Of a DNA stretch of 64,000 nt, positions 34,450 to 45,200 are shown piece by piece. Under the pieces are notes generated by a model that was given only the letters and a program-made list of their open reading frames with translations, made no database searches and had not been told where the DNA came from. This DNA is from Callaeas wilsoni (lineage: Eukaryota; Chordata; Aves; Passeriformes; Callaeidae), in NCBI GenBank assembly GCA_013398955.1, contig VWPU01009511.1, forward strand, positions 1 through 64,000. The letters run 5' to 3'. Position 1 is the stretch's first letter. Each line of letters starts with the position of its first letter. Position numbers and translations under genes: made by a program.

Positions 34450-36115
34450 GGAGGGAGCTGAGCCTGTCCCAGCAGCCTGGGGAGCTCCAGCCTTTGCTCC
34501 TTCCCGAGCCAGTTATTCAACAGTGTAACAGCTGGAACACCTCCCGTGTGGTAGCAATGAGTGTTTTAATCACCTTTCGGGAGAGATCTTGGGTTTCCAT
34601 CCCTACGTGCAATCAGCTGCTTAATTCCACTGTGGGTGCTGTCAGTGCTTCCATGGCCGCAGGAATCCCTTTGCCCCTCCAGGGTTTGGGCACAACTGGG
34701 ACTTTCAGGGAGCAGCTTTGGTGACCCGGACATGCCAGCACTGCCCAGGTCCTGCCACAGCCCTGTGCCTGCAGCAGGCAGGTGCTGTGTGCTTCTGATC
34801 TGGGTGTTGCAAGGGTTTGCAGGGGCTGCTCGGGGATTGTTCACCGCCTGAGCTCTGCAGCAAATTAAGCACAAAACCAGATTTTTCTGTTCATTTATGC
34901 TGACCAAAACATCAGGGAAAAGTGACAGAGTGCAGGTGGGGCTGTCCAGCGGCACAGAGCAGGAGGCACAGCACTGAGGAGCTGGTGACATGACATGGTC
35001 AGCCCCAAATCACAGGTACCCAAGGCCCAGGTATGGGAGAGCCTATAGAGTGGGTATAAAATGCTTTGGTGCTATGGAGTGTTTCTGAACCTATTGTCTA
35101 ATTCCCCCAAACTGCCCCATTTTCAGCCTGGGAGTGAGGGAACCGGGGTGGCCCCGTCTGCTCCAGCACCTCTGGGAAGGGGGACGGGCTCATACCAGGG
35201 CAGGAAGAACAACAGCAGATCCCCGATTCCAGCTCTCTGTCACCAACTGCCTTCCACGGGCAGATAACTCCCACCTTGCAGGAGTCAAACACGAGGAGCT
35301 GAGCGATGTCGTAAGCCTTTTGGGCTCGGGGTGGTTGTGGTGGGGATGAATTTGGCCCAGAGATTTCTGTTCAGCTGCATTGAGTTACCGGCCATCTGGC
35401 TCTGTGCGCTGTAATCCGCAGCTTCTCCAAGCCCATATGGGAGGCAATGTTTTTTTCGCTGTGTATGTTATATTTCCCAGAACGTATGGCCCATGCATTT
35501 AAAATATTTGAGCACTGCCTCCTGCACTAGCAGATAATCTGGAGCTGTGACACCAGAGATTTCTTTGGAGGAGAATTTATTTCCCGGTGTTTTAGGCAGC
35601 TTTAAAACATGATCCTGGGAAGGGAGTGTTTGGATTCGTGCCCAGTGCCTGGGCTGGGCAGCAGAGGGGCCAGCAGTGCCTATGCCTCCTCTCCAATGCT
35701 GATGCTCTAATAAAAATTATATTCTTTTTATATCCTTTGTCCATTTGCAGTGATCTGGGGACCTCAATCCCTGCCTGTTTGCAACCTGCCTGCCCCTGGA
35801 TTAAACAGGGAGGCAGCACCAGGCCTGGGAAAGAGTGTCTGAGCCCAGGGTCAGCCCAGCCTGGAGAGGGGTCAGGCGAATTCTTTGGCTAAGGGGGCTC
35901 CTTCTCCATCCAATAAACAAGGCACAGTTTTTCTGCACTCTGCAGCTCCATATCCCTGTGCCCTGAAACCAAACTGACCCCTCGAGAGACGGGCGCTGCC
36001 GGAGCTCGGTGCTTGAGGCAGGGTCGGGGTGTTTTATCCGTCTGTTTTGCAGCTGATGTGGCAGAACACCGTGAGCATCATTCTCTGGAAGGCAGTAGCT
36101 CCAGACAGGGCTCTG
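34450..36115. other. Non-coding stretch with a possible regulatory block
   Basis: At about 35370-35560 the DNA holds CCCATATGGGAGGC (containing the palindrome CCCATATGGG), ATGCATTTAAAATATTTG and AGCAGATAATCTGG, which may be regulatory. A TATA-like GGGTATAAAATG lies at 35052-35063. No exon or transposon was recognised. Confidence 0.38.
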
Positions 36116-36440
36116 ATAAAGACCAAACATTTAAAAATATGTTCATGGCATAGTTTTATACCCAAAATACATGGTGGTGCACTATGCAGTTTAAGTATTA
36201 AGTGAATGATATCATATTACTTTGAATATATGGACAGCTTAGCTTATGAAATGTATAACTCATCCGGTGTATGGAAAACCAATACATCTTCCATATGGGC
36301 AACAAATCAGGGATGATTATCCCTGGGGAAAAAAATGGCCATGCTGTATTGAGCATTTTGACTTGGAGTAGACACAAGTTTTCATTCCTGCTTCATGACT
36401 AAATTTCCTAAGCTGAACAGTCAAATAAAATGATCTCATT
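36116..36440. promoter_or_regulatory. AT-rich unique block
   Basis: The block has ATTTAAAAATATG, GATATCATATTACTTTG, CTTCCATATGGGC and GGGATGATTATCCC (an inverted-repeat-like word), with few GC-rich segments. Its character matches the other candidate regulatory islands. No gene was recognised. Confidence 0.25.
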
Positions 36441-36839
36441 CCCTCTCTGTGCCATGGCACAGCTTAGCTCAGAGCTGTTTGGAGCTGGAGCAGGCCGGGT
36501 TCCAGCTGGAGGGGTCAGTGGGAGCATTGCCATCAGCCCCCGGGCTGTGTTTGGTCAAGGGCAGAGCGCTGCTGGTGGCTCGGTGCTGGCTTTGTGGCAC
36601 GTCTGTGGCACCGGTGCCTGCCAGAGCGAGCCGGCTCCGAGAGGCGCGTGTTTGCTGCTGGTGACGGGGAGCGGGTGCCAGGGGAGAGCTGAGCTCCCAC
36701 CAGACTGCTGAGCCCTTCCCTGAGGATGCCATTCCCTGAACGAGGGGAGATGCTGCAGGGTGCTGGCCGTGCCCCACTCGCCTCTCCCAGTATTGGTGTC
36801 CACATCTCGGACACGGTCCCTCTGCCCGGAACCGGCGTG

Positions 36840-37015
36840 TAAATATGTCAGGCTCGGGAGATGATCTCGTTATGGGAAGATTATGCTAATGAAATGTTTC
36901 CTGAGATCAAACTCATTTTGTGTTCAAAAGCATTAAAATAAATGGCTTCTAATTGAATCTTATAAACGGTCCCCTCCTGATAATGAGCCGCTATTAATTA
37001 TAATTGAAGGAAGGC
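36840..37015. promoter_or_regulatory. Strong candidate enhancer with a POU-like site
   Basis: ATTATGCTAATG (36880-36891) matches the kind of composite octamer bound by POU-domain factors. It is followed by AAGCATTAAAATAAATGG and by ATTAATTATAATT (36993-37005), a tight homeodomain cluster. The block is unique and AT-rich between GC-rich flanks. The inferred role is a tissue-specific enhancer. The alternative is neutral AT-rich DNA. Confidence 0.4.
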
Positions 37016-38024
37016 AGAACATAAACACAGCGGCAGCGTGGGGGGAGGTGATGGCACGCTGGGGGCAGCTCTGTGCTGCCCATCTGGGAGAGGTCCTGAC
37101 CTTTCCTTCCATCCTTCCCACACTGCTGGGACCGTGGTCCCTGGGTTGATGCACAGGGACTTGGCCAGGGACATCTCCAGCTGCTTGGGGACATCCCAGG
37201 GAACCCTCTTTGGGTCTTTGAAGAAGAGGGAGAGCAAATGTGTGCAGTGAGCTGTATGCACCATCCTGCAGCCTTCAAAATCTCAGTCCTTTATTACAGC
37301 TATTATTGTTATTATCCTTTTTTCCTTTCCAAGGGCCCAGGTCCCTGCCAGGCACAGCGTGTGCTGTCCAGCCAGGGTGACCTCATCTGCTTCGAAGCAC
37401 AAAATGGGCATCTGAGCTCAACCAAAGAAAATTTACAGGAATTCATCTGTCAACAGGGACGTTTCCATTTAATAAGTGCTCAGTTTGAGATCACATTAGC
37501 CCTTCAATTATTTATACACTGAAATTGTACAACTTCTCCGTTCAGGTCTAAAAAAAGAAGCAAATGTCTTCTGCTTTCCTTCCACCTGAGCTTGTCAGCT
37601 GAAACTTAGCAGGAGCACAGCAGGCACCCCTGCGGGGTGCTGGGGGTGACAGCCTCATGACAGCAGGGTTTGGGTGCTGTGAATATGGGCTGAGCAGAAA
37701 AACCCACTGAGGATGCTCAGCCTTTGTCTGCTCCTTGCAACGGGTGCCTGTGAGTGCGGGCTGGGGTGCTCTGGGGAGGGTGGAAACAAGCCCTGGGGCA
37801 TCCTTGGCACCTTCCTCCTTGTTTTTCCCACTTTGTTGTCTCTATTTAGAGCACTGTTCCCTCTGGCATGCCTCTTCCCACGCGGTTGTCCAGCACAGGG
37901 ATGGTGGGTGGGCGGCGCAATCCAGGCTGGGATTCGCTCTGCCCGCCAGGCTAATGCCCCTGCACGTCGCTCCGGAGCCACTAATGGCCTTTGCTTTTAT
38001 GTCCCATCTGCTTGAAGGGATTAA
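37016..38024. other. Non-coding stretch, nothing distinctive
   Basis: GC-moderate DNA with several overlapping short frames in both directions. Apart from a TTATTGTTATTATCC word near 37302-37318, I see no repeat, island or motif cluster. Confidence 0.4.
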
Positions 38025-38330
38025 AAGGGAATAATTAAATAGCCAGCAATACAGTCATCGATAAAATTGCGCTGGTAATGGTGGAAAAAAAGTACGAGCA
38101 GGAGAAGACGGAGCTGTGCTGGGCTGCGCACAGCGAGGGAGGGCTCCACAGGCTCTGCGTGTCGGCAGAAATCGTTAAGCCGGGGCAGGCTGTGCCCGAG
38201 GAGCTGCGCGTCCCCCGGGCACGCCCGGTGTCCGTGCATTTGCTGTGAAATCAATGAGAGCGACTCAGATTTCCCAGCCGGAGCAAGCCGGCTCTTAGAC
38301 AGCACTAATGCTGTATTTAAAAATGTGCTC
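38025..38330. promoter_or_regulatory. Candidate regulatory block with a CpG-enriched core
   Basis: It starts AT-rich with GGGAATAATTAAATAGCC (38026-38043) and CATCGATAAAATTGCGC. It passes into a CpG-enriched part (about 17 CpGs between 38100 and 38300) and returns to AT-rich DNA. The alternation and unique sequence fit a conserved element or weak island. Confidence 0.3.
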
Positions 38331-38925
38331 ATCTTGTGTGCGGTCAAGGGGAAAGAGAGGAAAATTCCCTGGGAAGGGGGATCGCTGTCTCCCCCGCCTT
38401 GCTGTGCCTGTTGCTGGCAGCATCGTGTCCCCGGCGTCCTGCACCTCAGACGTGGAGGGAGAGGGGGTCCCGCAGGCAGTGCAGAGCCCGAACCCCCTCC
38501 CCCCATTTCAGCAGCAAGGGCTGCAGACAAACCCCCCCCTCCACGGTGGGGAAGGGGTTAATCCAGCACAGGGGATGCTCACCCGGCTCTAACGTGGGAT
38601 GAGGAGGGGCTGGTGGAGGTCCCAGGGGACCAGGCAGTGGCGGATGCCATTTCAGAGGTCGGCTCGATGTTGCTGTGGGTTGAATTTTGCTCTGTCCCGG
38701 CGCTGATTCAAACCCACCGTGAACTTCTCTTCGAAGTCTGTGCGTAAAACAGAACAAACTCTGTGAACCCAGTGGTACTTTCTGGGTACTTTCCAGTTCG
38801 ACACAACAGCCCGTGTTTATTTTCCCGGCAATGGGAGGGACGGTGCGTCGTCATTGTCCCCCGGTTTGGGGTGAAACCCGGCTTTCCGGGGCACAGGGAT
38901 GGGGGAAGCTGCTGAGGCAACTCAC
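38331..38925. other. Non-coding stretch, GC-rich
   Basis: GC-rich DNA with overlapping open frames in several phases, as expected from few stop codons at this composition. No domain or repeat was recognised. Confidence 0.4.
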
Positions 38926-38929
38926 GCAT

Positions 38930-39060
38930 TTGTCTCTGGTGTTAGTAGGGATTTCCCTGCTGTTTTACAGCTGGGAAAGCCAGCTCTAATGTGCTAATTA
39001 GATTTAACACCCGAGCTAGAAACGTGGCAAATTAGCCAAAACATCACAGTGTTAACCCCA
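38930..39060. promoter_or_regulatory. Small candidate regulatory block
   Basis: GTGCTAATTAGATTTAACAC (38990-39009) contains a TAATTA core, followed by GGCAAATTAGCC and ACAGTGTTAACC. The sequence is unique and abruptly AT-rich. Evidence is limited to motif clustering. Confidence 0.28.
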
Positions 39061-39524
39061 CAGTGGGACTGGGTTTCTGCATCCTTCCCCGGAGTGACCC
39101 GGGAGGCAGGAACACGGCGTGGATCACCGGCACAGCCTGCCACCGGGAGAATCCCAGGGCGTTGTGGTGCGCATTAAGCCTATTGCTCCACTTTTGACAC
39201 CTCCTAATGCAAATCCCTCCGTCAGGATGAAGCTCTCCATCCTGAATCCCTTTCCATTTCTCTTGGTGAAGGAGCACGCGTGGGTAGCAAGACGGGGAGA
39301 GGAGGGCAGGAGCTTGTGCTTGTCACACGGATCCCCATCACGGATATTCCATGGGAAAAAATCACTGCTGAGATTCCGACCCAGCTCCCGGGTGGGAAGG
39401 CATGGAGACCCCACCCCAGCAGCACAAACAGGAGACACGGGAGGGTTTTTTAAGCAGCACATAAAATCCCGCAGTGCACTGAATCAGCTGCTCGTTTCAA
39501 CGAGATGTGGCAGGGATGGTAATT
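39061..39524. other. Non-coding stretch, nothing distinctive
   Basis: GC-moderate DNA with overlapping frames on both strands (39119-39583 plus; 39124-39462 minus) that share the same bases and show no domain. No repeat was recognised. Confidence 0.4.
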
Positions 39525-39735
39525 GTATGTTGAGTGCTCTCCGGTTGATTAAGAACATATTTATTGAAGTTTATCTTCTGTAATATGTATAAGTCTCTTA
39601 TTAGATAATTGCTAAACCTCAAACACCTGTTTAACAGATCATATATATACCCCATTACATAGTTGTTAAACCACACTGGTTTTAATTCATCAAATGCGAA
39701 TGTGAAATCCATTCTAAATTAAATTCATTTTGAGG
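39525..39735. promoter_or_regulatory. Candidate regulatory block (AT-rich)
   Basis: About 210 bp with TTATTAGATAATTGC, CATATATATACCCC, GGTTTTAATTCATC and TAAATTAAATTC stands out sharply from GC-richer neighbours. It resembles the other AT-rich islands. Function is inferred. Confidence 0.3.
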
Positions 39736-41795
39736 CACTTTAAAGGAGACATTCTCTCCTTCCCTTCTACAAAGGGGATAAGAGCACCATATTTCCTGAC
39801 AGCAACGATGTTTCAGGACAGCTCTGTTCTCCAAGCGTCCTTTTTTTTGGGTAAACAACTCAATGGAGATGTGCTAAAAAAGCACTCAAGTCTTTCCATG
39901 AACAAAACAGAATTTTAAAAGTTTAGTGTTAAACCCAGGGACGCCATCACTGCTCCTGTCTGCAGATGTCGAGGGGAGAGAAGGGGCAGGGCAGGGGAAA
40001 GGTGGTGAGGCTGTGGGCAGGCTGTGTGAGGATGAGGCTTGCTAAGCCCAGCGCTAAACTGAGCTGTTTTGCTTGGTTCTACGACTTTTTGCTCCAAATC
40101 AGCAAATTCCCGTTTCAGCCGCAAAGCGCTGCCGATTCACACCCCTGAGGGGGCACCAGTGCAGGGCTGCCAGAGCCCCCTGCCCATCCCACCTGGAAGA
40201 TTAGCCCCGAGCTTTTACTGGATGGGTTTAGAGCCCGTGATTGCTGTGCCCAGCCGTGCTCTCCTCGAGGCTGGGCAGGGCAGCACTCCCGGTGCCCCAT
40301 CAGACAGGGTCAATCCCTCTCCCCCCGGCCCCATGCTGCTGTGTGCAACGAGAGGTCTTTGCTCAGGCAGAGATGATCCTTTGTTTTCTTCTCTCTTTAT
40401 TTAATTGTCCCGTGGGGGAATCGCTGAGTGCCCTTCATTTTGTGATGCAGAACTGGTGTTGACACGCTGCTTTATTAGATGAGTAAGGGTAAAGCCTTGG
40501 AGACGCTATTTAAATAAGGGAGAAATCTCACTGCTGGGATAGGAATGAACAAATACTCACTGGGCTCTGGTAACCCGTTTATTTCCTGCGAAAAATTTTG
40601 CCAATATGGTTATCTGTGTATCTCTGCAGCAAACTGAGCTGAGGAGTTGCAAAGCCTCCATCCTGCTGTGGACACATCCCTGCAGGGACACATCCCTCCC
40701 TAAACACATGGTCTCCATCTCCATCTTTGGGGCATTTTATAGCAAGACGTTGAGTGATATTTATTATCAACATCAGGCTGCAGCCTCATGACCTGGGTGG
40801 GTGGTGCTTCACCTGCTCTTCCTGTTTTTTTTGGAGCAGGCAGCTCCCCATGTGGTTCCCAAGGGCAGGGACAGCTGTGCTGGCTCAGGGGCTGGAGCAG
40901 AGGTGGGTGTGGGTGCAGGAAGGGGCTGGAGGTTGGGAATCCCCGGGCCAATGTCACCATTGCCGCATTTCTGGTCACAGCTCATCCCTGGGGTTTTCTG
41001 CCCTCAATCCTTCCTCCCCTGCCAGCTCCACGGGCAGCGAGAGGCCAGACTGGTCCCCAGCTCTGCTGCAGCCCCTGTTCAGTCATCCAAGGCTTTGGAT
41101 GCTTTATCAAGTGTTTCAGCTCCAAAGCCAACATAAATCACACTGTTGGCAGGCTCTGCCTTTCTGTCTTTGCTGTTATTTTCTGTTCATGATAAAACAA
41201 TGTGGAAAGGAAGCACGCAGGCCAAGGGGAGGGGGAGCAGAAACAAGATCCCTTATCTAATGCATGCCTGAGCTGCTCAAATGTTTCTGTATCAGCAATT
41301 ATTTTGCCTGGCTTTGGGTTTTCACAGAGCTCTTGAGTCTTGCAAATGCAGTCTGAGATCACGTTGGTAAAGCACAGATCCAAATTCTTTCCTTCTGTCT
41401 GACTCTCTCGGTAGCCTTTAGATGAGACCCGTGAAACATCTCACGTGCACAACAACACTGAGGAAATGAGCCGGGAGAGAGAATTTGCTGGGATCTGGGG
41501 AGATGCTGAGCATCTCCAGCTCTGCCCCAGAGCTCCTAACACTGACTGGAGTCATAAAATCTGGGTATGATCAGGCACCTTGAGATTCCTGACTGCTGGG
41601 ACTGGAGTGTATTCCATGGAAACAACTGGAAATGCAGAATATATTAGGGCATTGCACTGTGTGGAGGCTTGCAAAGAGAAAAACCATTATAGGGATGGTT
41701 TCTGTACACAACCCATGGCTGATGGCCCAGTTTAGAGCATGAGCTTATACATTTCTTGCTAAGTAGAAAGAAAAGGGGAAAAAAATGCTTCACTA
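39736..41795. other. Non-coding stretch, no gene recognised
   Basis: The stretch contains a CTCF-like CTGAGGGGGCAC (about 40145-40156) and AT-rich words such as GCTATTTAAATAAGG around 40507-40521. Three overlapping plus-strand frames at 40754-41260 in different phases are composition artefacts. No transposon was recognised. Confidence 0.4.
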
Positions 41796-42420
41796 TTAAT
41801 GGGAAAGGAATAGTATCTCTTAATCTATGTCTAAAAACACCTTTAAAGTTGTAGGTATTTGCTACAGTCCAGCTAAAGCAATATCCCCCAGCTCTGCTCT
41901 AGCTCTCGTGTTGATTTTGATATTTTTAATATTGCATCCAGACAACGGAGCCTGTCAACCACCATGCGAAGTGTTCATTTAACTAAGCCAATTTAAAATG
42001 TGTAGCAATTATGAAGAGATGGGCTCAGATGAGTCAATTTGTCTCAAGTGTTTTCTAGCTGAACTTAATAATATTGGAGATGTGAGAGAAATTGGAAAAA
42101 AATTCACCCTCTGTGTTCAATTCTTTTGAGAAGTCGAAATACCTAATTTACTCTGGCAAATGATAAATGTTCCTCCCCTCTTCTAATTACATCTTGCCTT
42201 AGTCACAGCGGTCTCTAGTAAATCTCCTTTAGACTATACACATCACATACCGTCCTTGGTGGGAAAAAAAAAGGAAAAAGGGAAGAAAGAAAAAGTTCTT
42301 GATTAGATTTCTTTTTTTTTTAAAGAGCAATTCATTGCGCTCACAGGATCTGGAATTGGCTTTTCATGTTGCTAACCCCTTCATTGGTATTACTGTTTCA
42401 TGTGTCACGTCCTAAAAAAA
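41796..42420. promoter_or_regulatory. Large AT-rich candidate regulatory block
   Basis: More than 600 bases are consistently AT-rich and unique. Words include TTTTTAATATTGCATCC, TTAACTAAGCCAATTTAAAA, TTAATAATATTGG and ACCTAATTTACTC. The interval 42260-42318 is a purine tract followed by a T run. It is the longest gene-free AT island in the window and has almost no open frames. A cluster of conserved elements or a matrix-attachment-like region are both possible. Confidence 0.33.
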
Positions 42421-42599
42421 CCCTGAAGTTTGACTGAAAAAAGAGGAGTGGTGGTGTGTGGAAGCTGTTGGGTGGGTGTCCCTGTGGGGAGCTTTATAAG
42501 CACAGATGGGAGGGACAGCATGTGCACACACATTGATTTTTGTGTTGGAGGTGGTTTAACTGCTGGGACAAATAAGCATTTCCACACCTAGAAGATGCA
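42421..42599. other. Short non-coding spacer
   Basis: GTGGTGGTGTGTGG-type words and a TATA-like CTTTATAAG near 42492-42500 occur here. Nothing else is notable. Confidence 0.3.
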
Positions 42600-43015
42600 C
42601 TTTGCTCACAAGCAGTGCCTTGGTTCACTGTAGGTACAGTTGTCCTCCCTTACTTGAAATAGTTGCTGGTTCAAGACACATTAAATTTCAACACAATTTT
42701 TCCAATTAACAGGAAATTAAAATTATTCAGCCAATAAATATTCCACTGTGAGAGCCATTTCTGGCTCACTGGCTGTGCTGCCAGGAGGGAACCTGCAGCC
42801 CTGACAGCCAAGCCCTGCCTGTGGGCGGCCCCAGCACCTGCACATCTGCCTGCAAAAACTCTCCCATTTGCATTGATTTAAAATTGCTTTGGGCTAAAAT
42901 GCCCTTTATCGATGCCATTTATCTTCCTAATCTCTTGCTTGCCCGGAGATAGTCTCCATTATCCTGTGGTCGCAACATTTTCCAGCTAACATGCAGTTTT
43001 TAAAACGTTTGAGAG
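42600..43015. promoter_or_regulatory. Candidate regulatory block left of the heptamer array
   Basis: Two AT-rich parts (about 42640-42755 and 42870-43010) contain CCAATTAACAGG, AAATTAAAATTATTC, CCAATAAATATTCC, CCCTTTATCGATGCC and TCTCCATTATCC. Between them lies a GC-rich spacer. The block ends directly at the G-rich tandem repeat. Confidence 0.28.
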
Positions 43016-43033
43016 GTTTCATTGCCTTGAGTG

Positions 43034-43088
43034 GGTGGGAGGTGGGAGGTGGGAGGTGGGAGGTGGGAGGTGGGAGGTGGGAGGTGGG
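43034..43088 (+). repeat. Heptamer tandem repeat (GGTGGGA)7, G-quadruplex-prone
   Basis: Seven perfect copies of GGTGGGA plus a six-base partial copy run without interruption. Together with the preceding GGG at 43033-43035, the strand carries nine evenly spaced GGG runs with loops of one to four bases. That meets the standard G3+ N1-7 pattern for intramolecular G-quadruplexes. Perfect unit identity suggests recent expansion and a length-polymorphic locus. Confidence 0.93.
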
Positions 43089-43089
43089 T

Positions 43090-44055
43090 TTGCCACAAGG
43101 GCAGCCCCACGCAGAGATGAACCGGCAGGGAAAACAGAGATGGATTTATTTAATTTTCCCATCAAAAGCCAGACCTGAGGCTCGCTGGTGGGCTTTGACA
43201 CCAGCTGTGGGCTCAGGAGCACCCAGAGAGAGTCTGGGGAGGAGGGCTGGGATCCCCTCCGCGGGGCTTCCAGCCACATGCTTTCGGTCTGACCTTTTTT
43301 TTGAGTGTGGCTGCAAAAATGAGCAATATTTCATCTCGAAGGTGTCGCCTGGAATGGCAAAAATGAACTGGAAGCTGGATTTACAGCCAGATTTAACAGC
43401 AGATTGTTGGGGAACGGCTCCAACGGGTGCCCAAAAAGCCAGTTGGTGCTGGGGGCAGAGGGGAGGCAGGGAGAGGAATGCCACGCTGACCCAGCCACAG
43501 GGAAAGTCTGTCAGGTGTCCAAGTGGGATTTTCTGGACTGGAAAATGTCTCCAGCACTCCGTGTGTTCCCTGCCCTCACTGCAGGCGCTGAGCTGCAGGG
43601 GCACTTCTGTTTGTACCCAAAGGTGGCAGTTTGGGCACATCAGAGGGGCTGCCAGCACTGAGACAGCTCTTTTTGCTTTTGGAGTAGTCTGGTAAAATAG
43701 GAAATAGGGACATAATGAGTCCAAAGGCTTGTCTTGGTGGGAGGGTGTGAACAGCTTTAAACCTCCTAACGGGGTCTGGAAGGAGATGCTGATTGATGCT
43801 CAGTTTCTGAACTGCTGCCCATCGTCTTCCGACTCTCTTCCTTCTGTCCCTGGAACTAGGAACAACCAGCGCTTCTCCAGGAGGGAGAAAAGTGGGATAG
43901 CAGCCCTTTGGTGCTACAGGGGAGGCTTGGCGTGCCTGTCCCCGGGCCACACGGGGTGAGCCACAGCCACACGTGAAAGGGGCCCTGTGTTTCCCAACCC
44001 ACTCCGACACAGCCAGCCCCGATCCGGAGGTGGAGACAGAAAAGGGGTTTGGAAA
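43090..44055. other. Non-coding stretch, no gene recognised
   Basis: A plus-strand frame from 42991 to 43695 (234 codons) runs through the heptamer array, which it translates as a VGGGRWE-type repeat. The array is a simple repeat and the remainder has no domain, so I do not regard this as a gene. A 192-codon frame lies opposite. No transposon was recognised. Confidence 0.42.
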
Positions 44056-44059
44056 TCTG

Positions 44060-44190
44060 CTTAGAAGTCTGGCTCCTTAATACCCTGCCCAAAGCTTTTA
44101 TCAAATAATTAGCTTTTGTTTTGCACTTCCCAGTCAGCAATAGATAAATAGAGATGCAGATAAAGTGAGCGTTACACTTAAGCTGTGCTT
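44060..44190. promoter_or_regulatory. Small candidate regulatory block
   Basis: TCAAATAATTAGC with TAATTA at 44106-44111, followed by GATAAATAGAG and CAGATAAAG (a GATA-like word), forms an AT-rich unique island about 130 bp long. Confidence 0.28.
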
Positions 44191-44695
44191 TTGGAAATGG
44201 CTCCTCGGACCCTGCCCGAGGCCACTTCCCTGCGCCCCTGGACGGAGTCACTGGCTCCTTTGTGCTGGACTGATAAGAGGCACGGGGATCTGAGCGACTC
44301 CTTCTGGATTCGGCAGACCTAAGAGAGCCGTGCCTGCCTTGATGTGGTGAAGTTTTGGTCCAGATGCTGCTGTGTGCTGTCCCTGTGGGCACGCTGTGCT
44401 TTGGCAGGAGGGGTGTACAGCGTGGTGCTGCCAGTGGCTGCATCCCTCCTGCGTCTCTGACGGCGGATTGAGTTAGGTCCCCACAGCTCTGGGGAAATTG
44501 CAGACCATGGGGCAGCTCTGCTTGACGGGAGGGATGGGAACATCCCAGCTGCCGTGTGATGCCTCCGCACGGCGCTCAGCATGAGCTCCAGCGGGGCTGG
44601 GTACAGCTCCCCAGCCTCCCTGCCCTCAGGACATCCCTTCTGCCACTGCCCCTCACCACCATCCTGCAGTGGATGAGCTGCGACTGAGAACGTGC
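44191..44695. other. Non-coding stretch, nothing distinctive
   Basis: GC-moderate unique DNA with short overlapping frames. No repeat or exon was recognised. Confidence 0.4.
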
Positions 44696-44885
44696 CGAAG
44701 CTGCGGTTGCTGTTTGGACTGTTTATCTCGTTTGGGCTAATTATGCCAAGAAAGTCATTATAATTTTATGCTCTTTGGATCAACGTTTTTGCCCAGGGCC
44801 CCGTAATTAGTCTATGGTTTGTAGCTTAACGATTCTGAGCACAGTCAAGGCAAACTTTCTAACTGTAAATCAGGGGACTCGGGAC
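44696..44885. promoter_or_regulatory. Strong candidate conserved regulatory block
   Basis: GGGCTAATTATGCC (44733-44746), GTCATTATAATTTTATGC, GGATCAACG and CCGTAATTAG (44801-44810) are clustered within 120 bases, followed by GTAGCTTAACG. The island is unique and sharply bounded by GC-rich DNA. Two full TAATTA cores in this arrangement are typical of homeodomain-regulated enhancers. Function is inferred. Confidence 0.4.
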
Positions 44886-45153
44886 GTGGGGACTGACAGG
44901 GCAGCGGATCTTCCCGAGAAATGAGCGTTTATCCCCCTGTTCATAAGCTGAGCATTCAGCTCAGCACCCGTGAGCTCACACTCCACCCTAACGCAACCAG
45001 GATGCTGCTGAGGAATTGCAATGAGCCCCAGCCCTGTTCTGAGCCTCTCCCGGGGTGTCTCCTGCTTCGTGGGGATCCCATGGATCCTCAGCCCTTCATC
45101 CCTTCAACTTGGTACCGTTGCACTCTTGCTTAGGGGGGCACAGAGCATTCCCC

Positions 45154-45200
45154 CGGCTGCCCAGGGAAATGGGTTCCATTGCATCCCTGGAAGTCTGCCC
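45154..45200 (+). mobile_element. Possible CR1-like internal fragment, plus orientation
   Basis: 'ggctgcccagggaaatgg' followed by 'gcatccctggaagtctg' matches the CR1 stretch 'ggctgcccagggaagtggtgg ... catccctggagg' in order and spacing. Both ends are lost. At under 50 bp it could be a coincidence. Confidence 0.4.

Noticed and set aside
42991..43695. 234-codon frame that includes the GGTGGGA array
   Set aside because: The apparent protein repeat is only the translation of a simple tandem repeat. The remainder lacks any family signature, and a 192-codon frame lies opposite.
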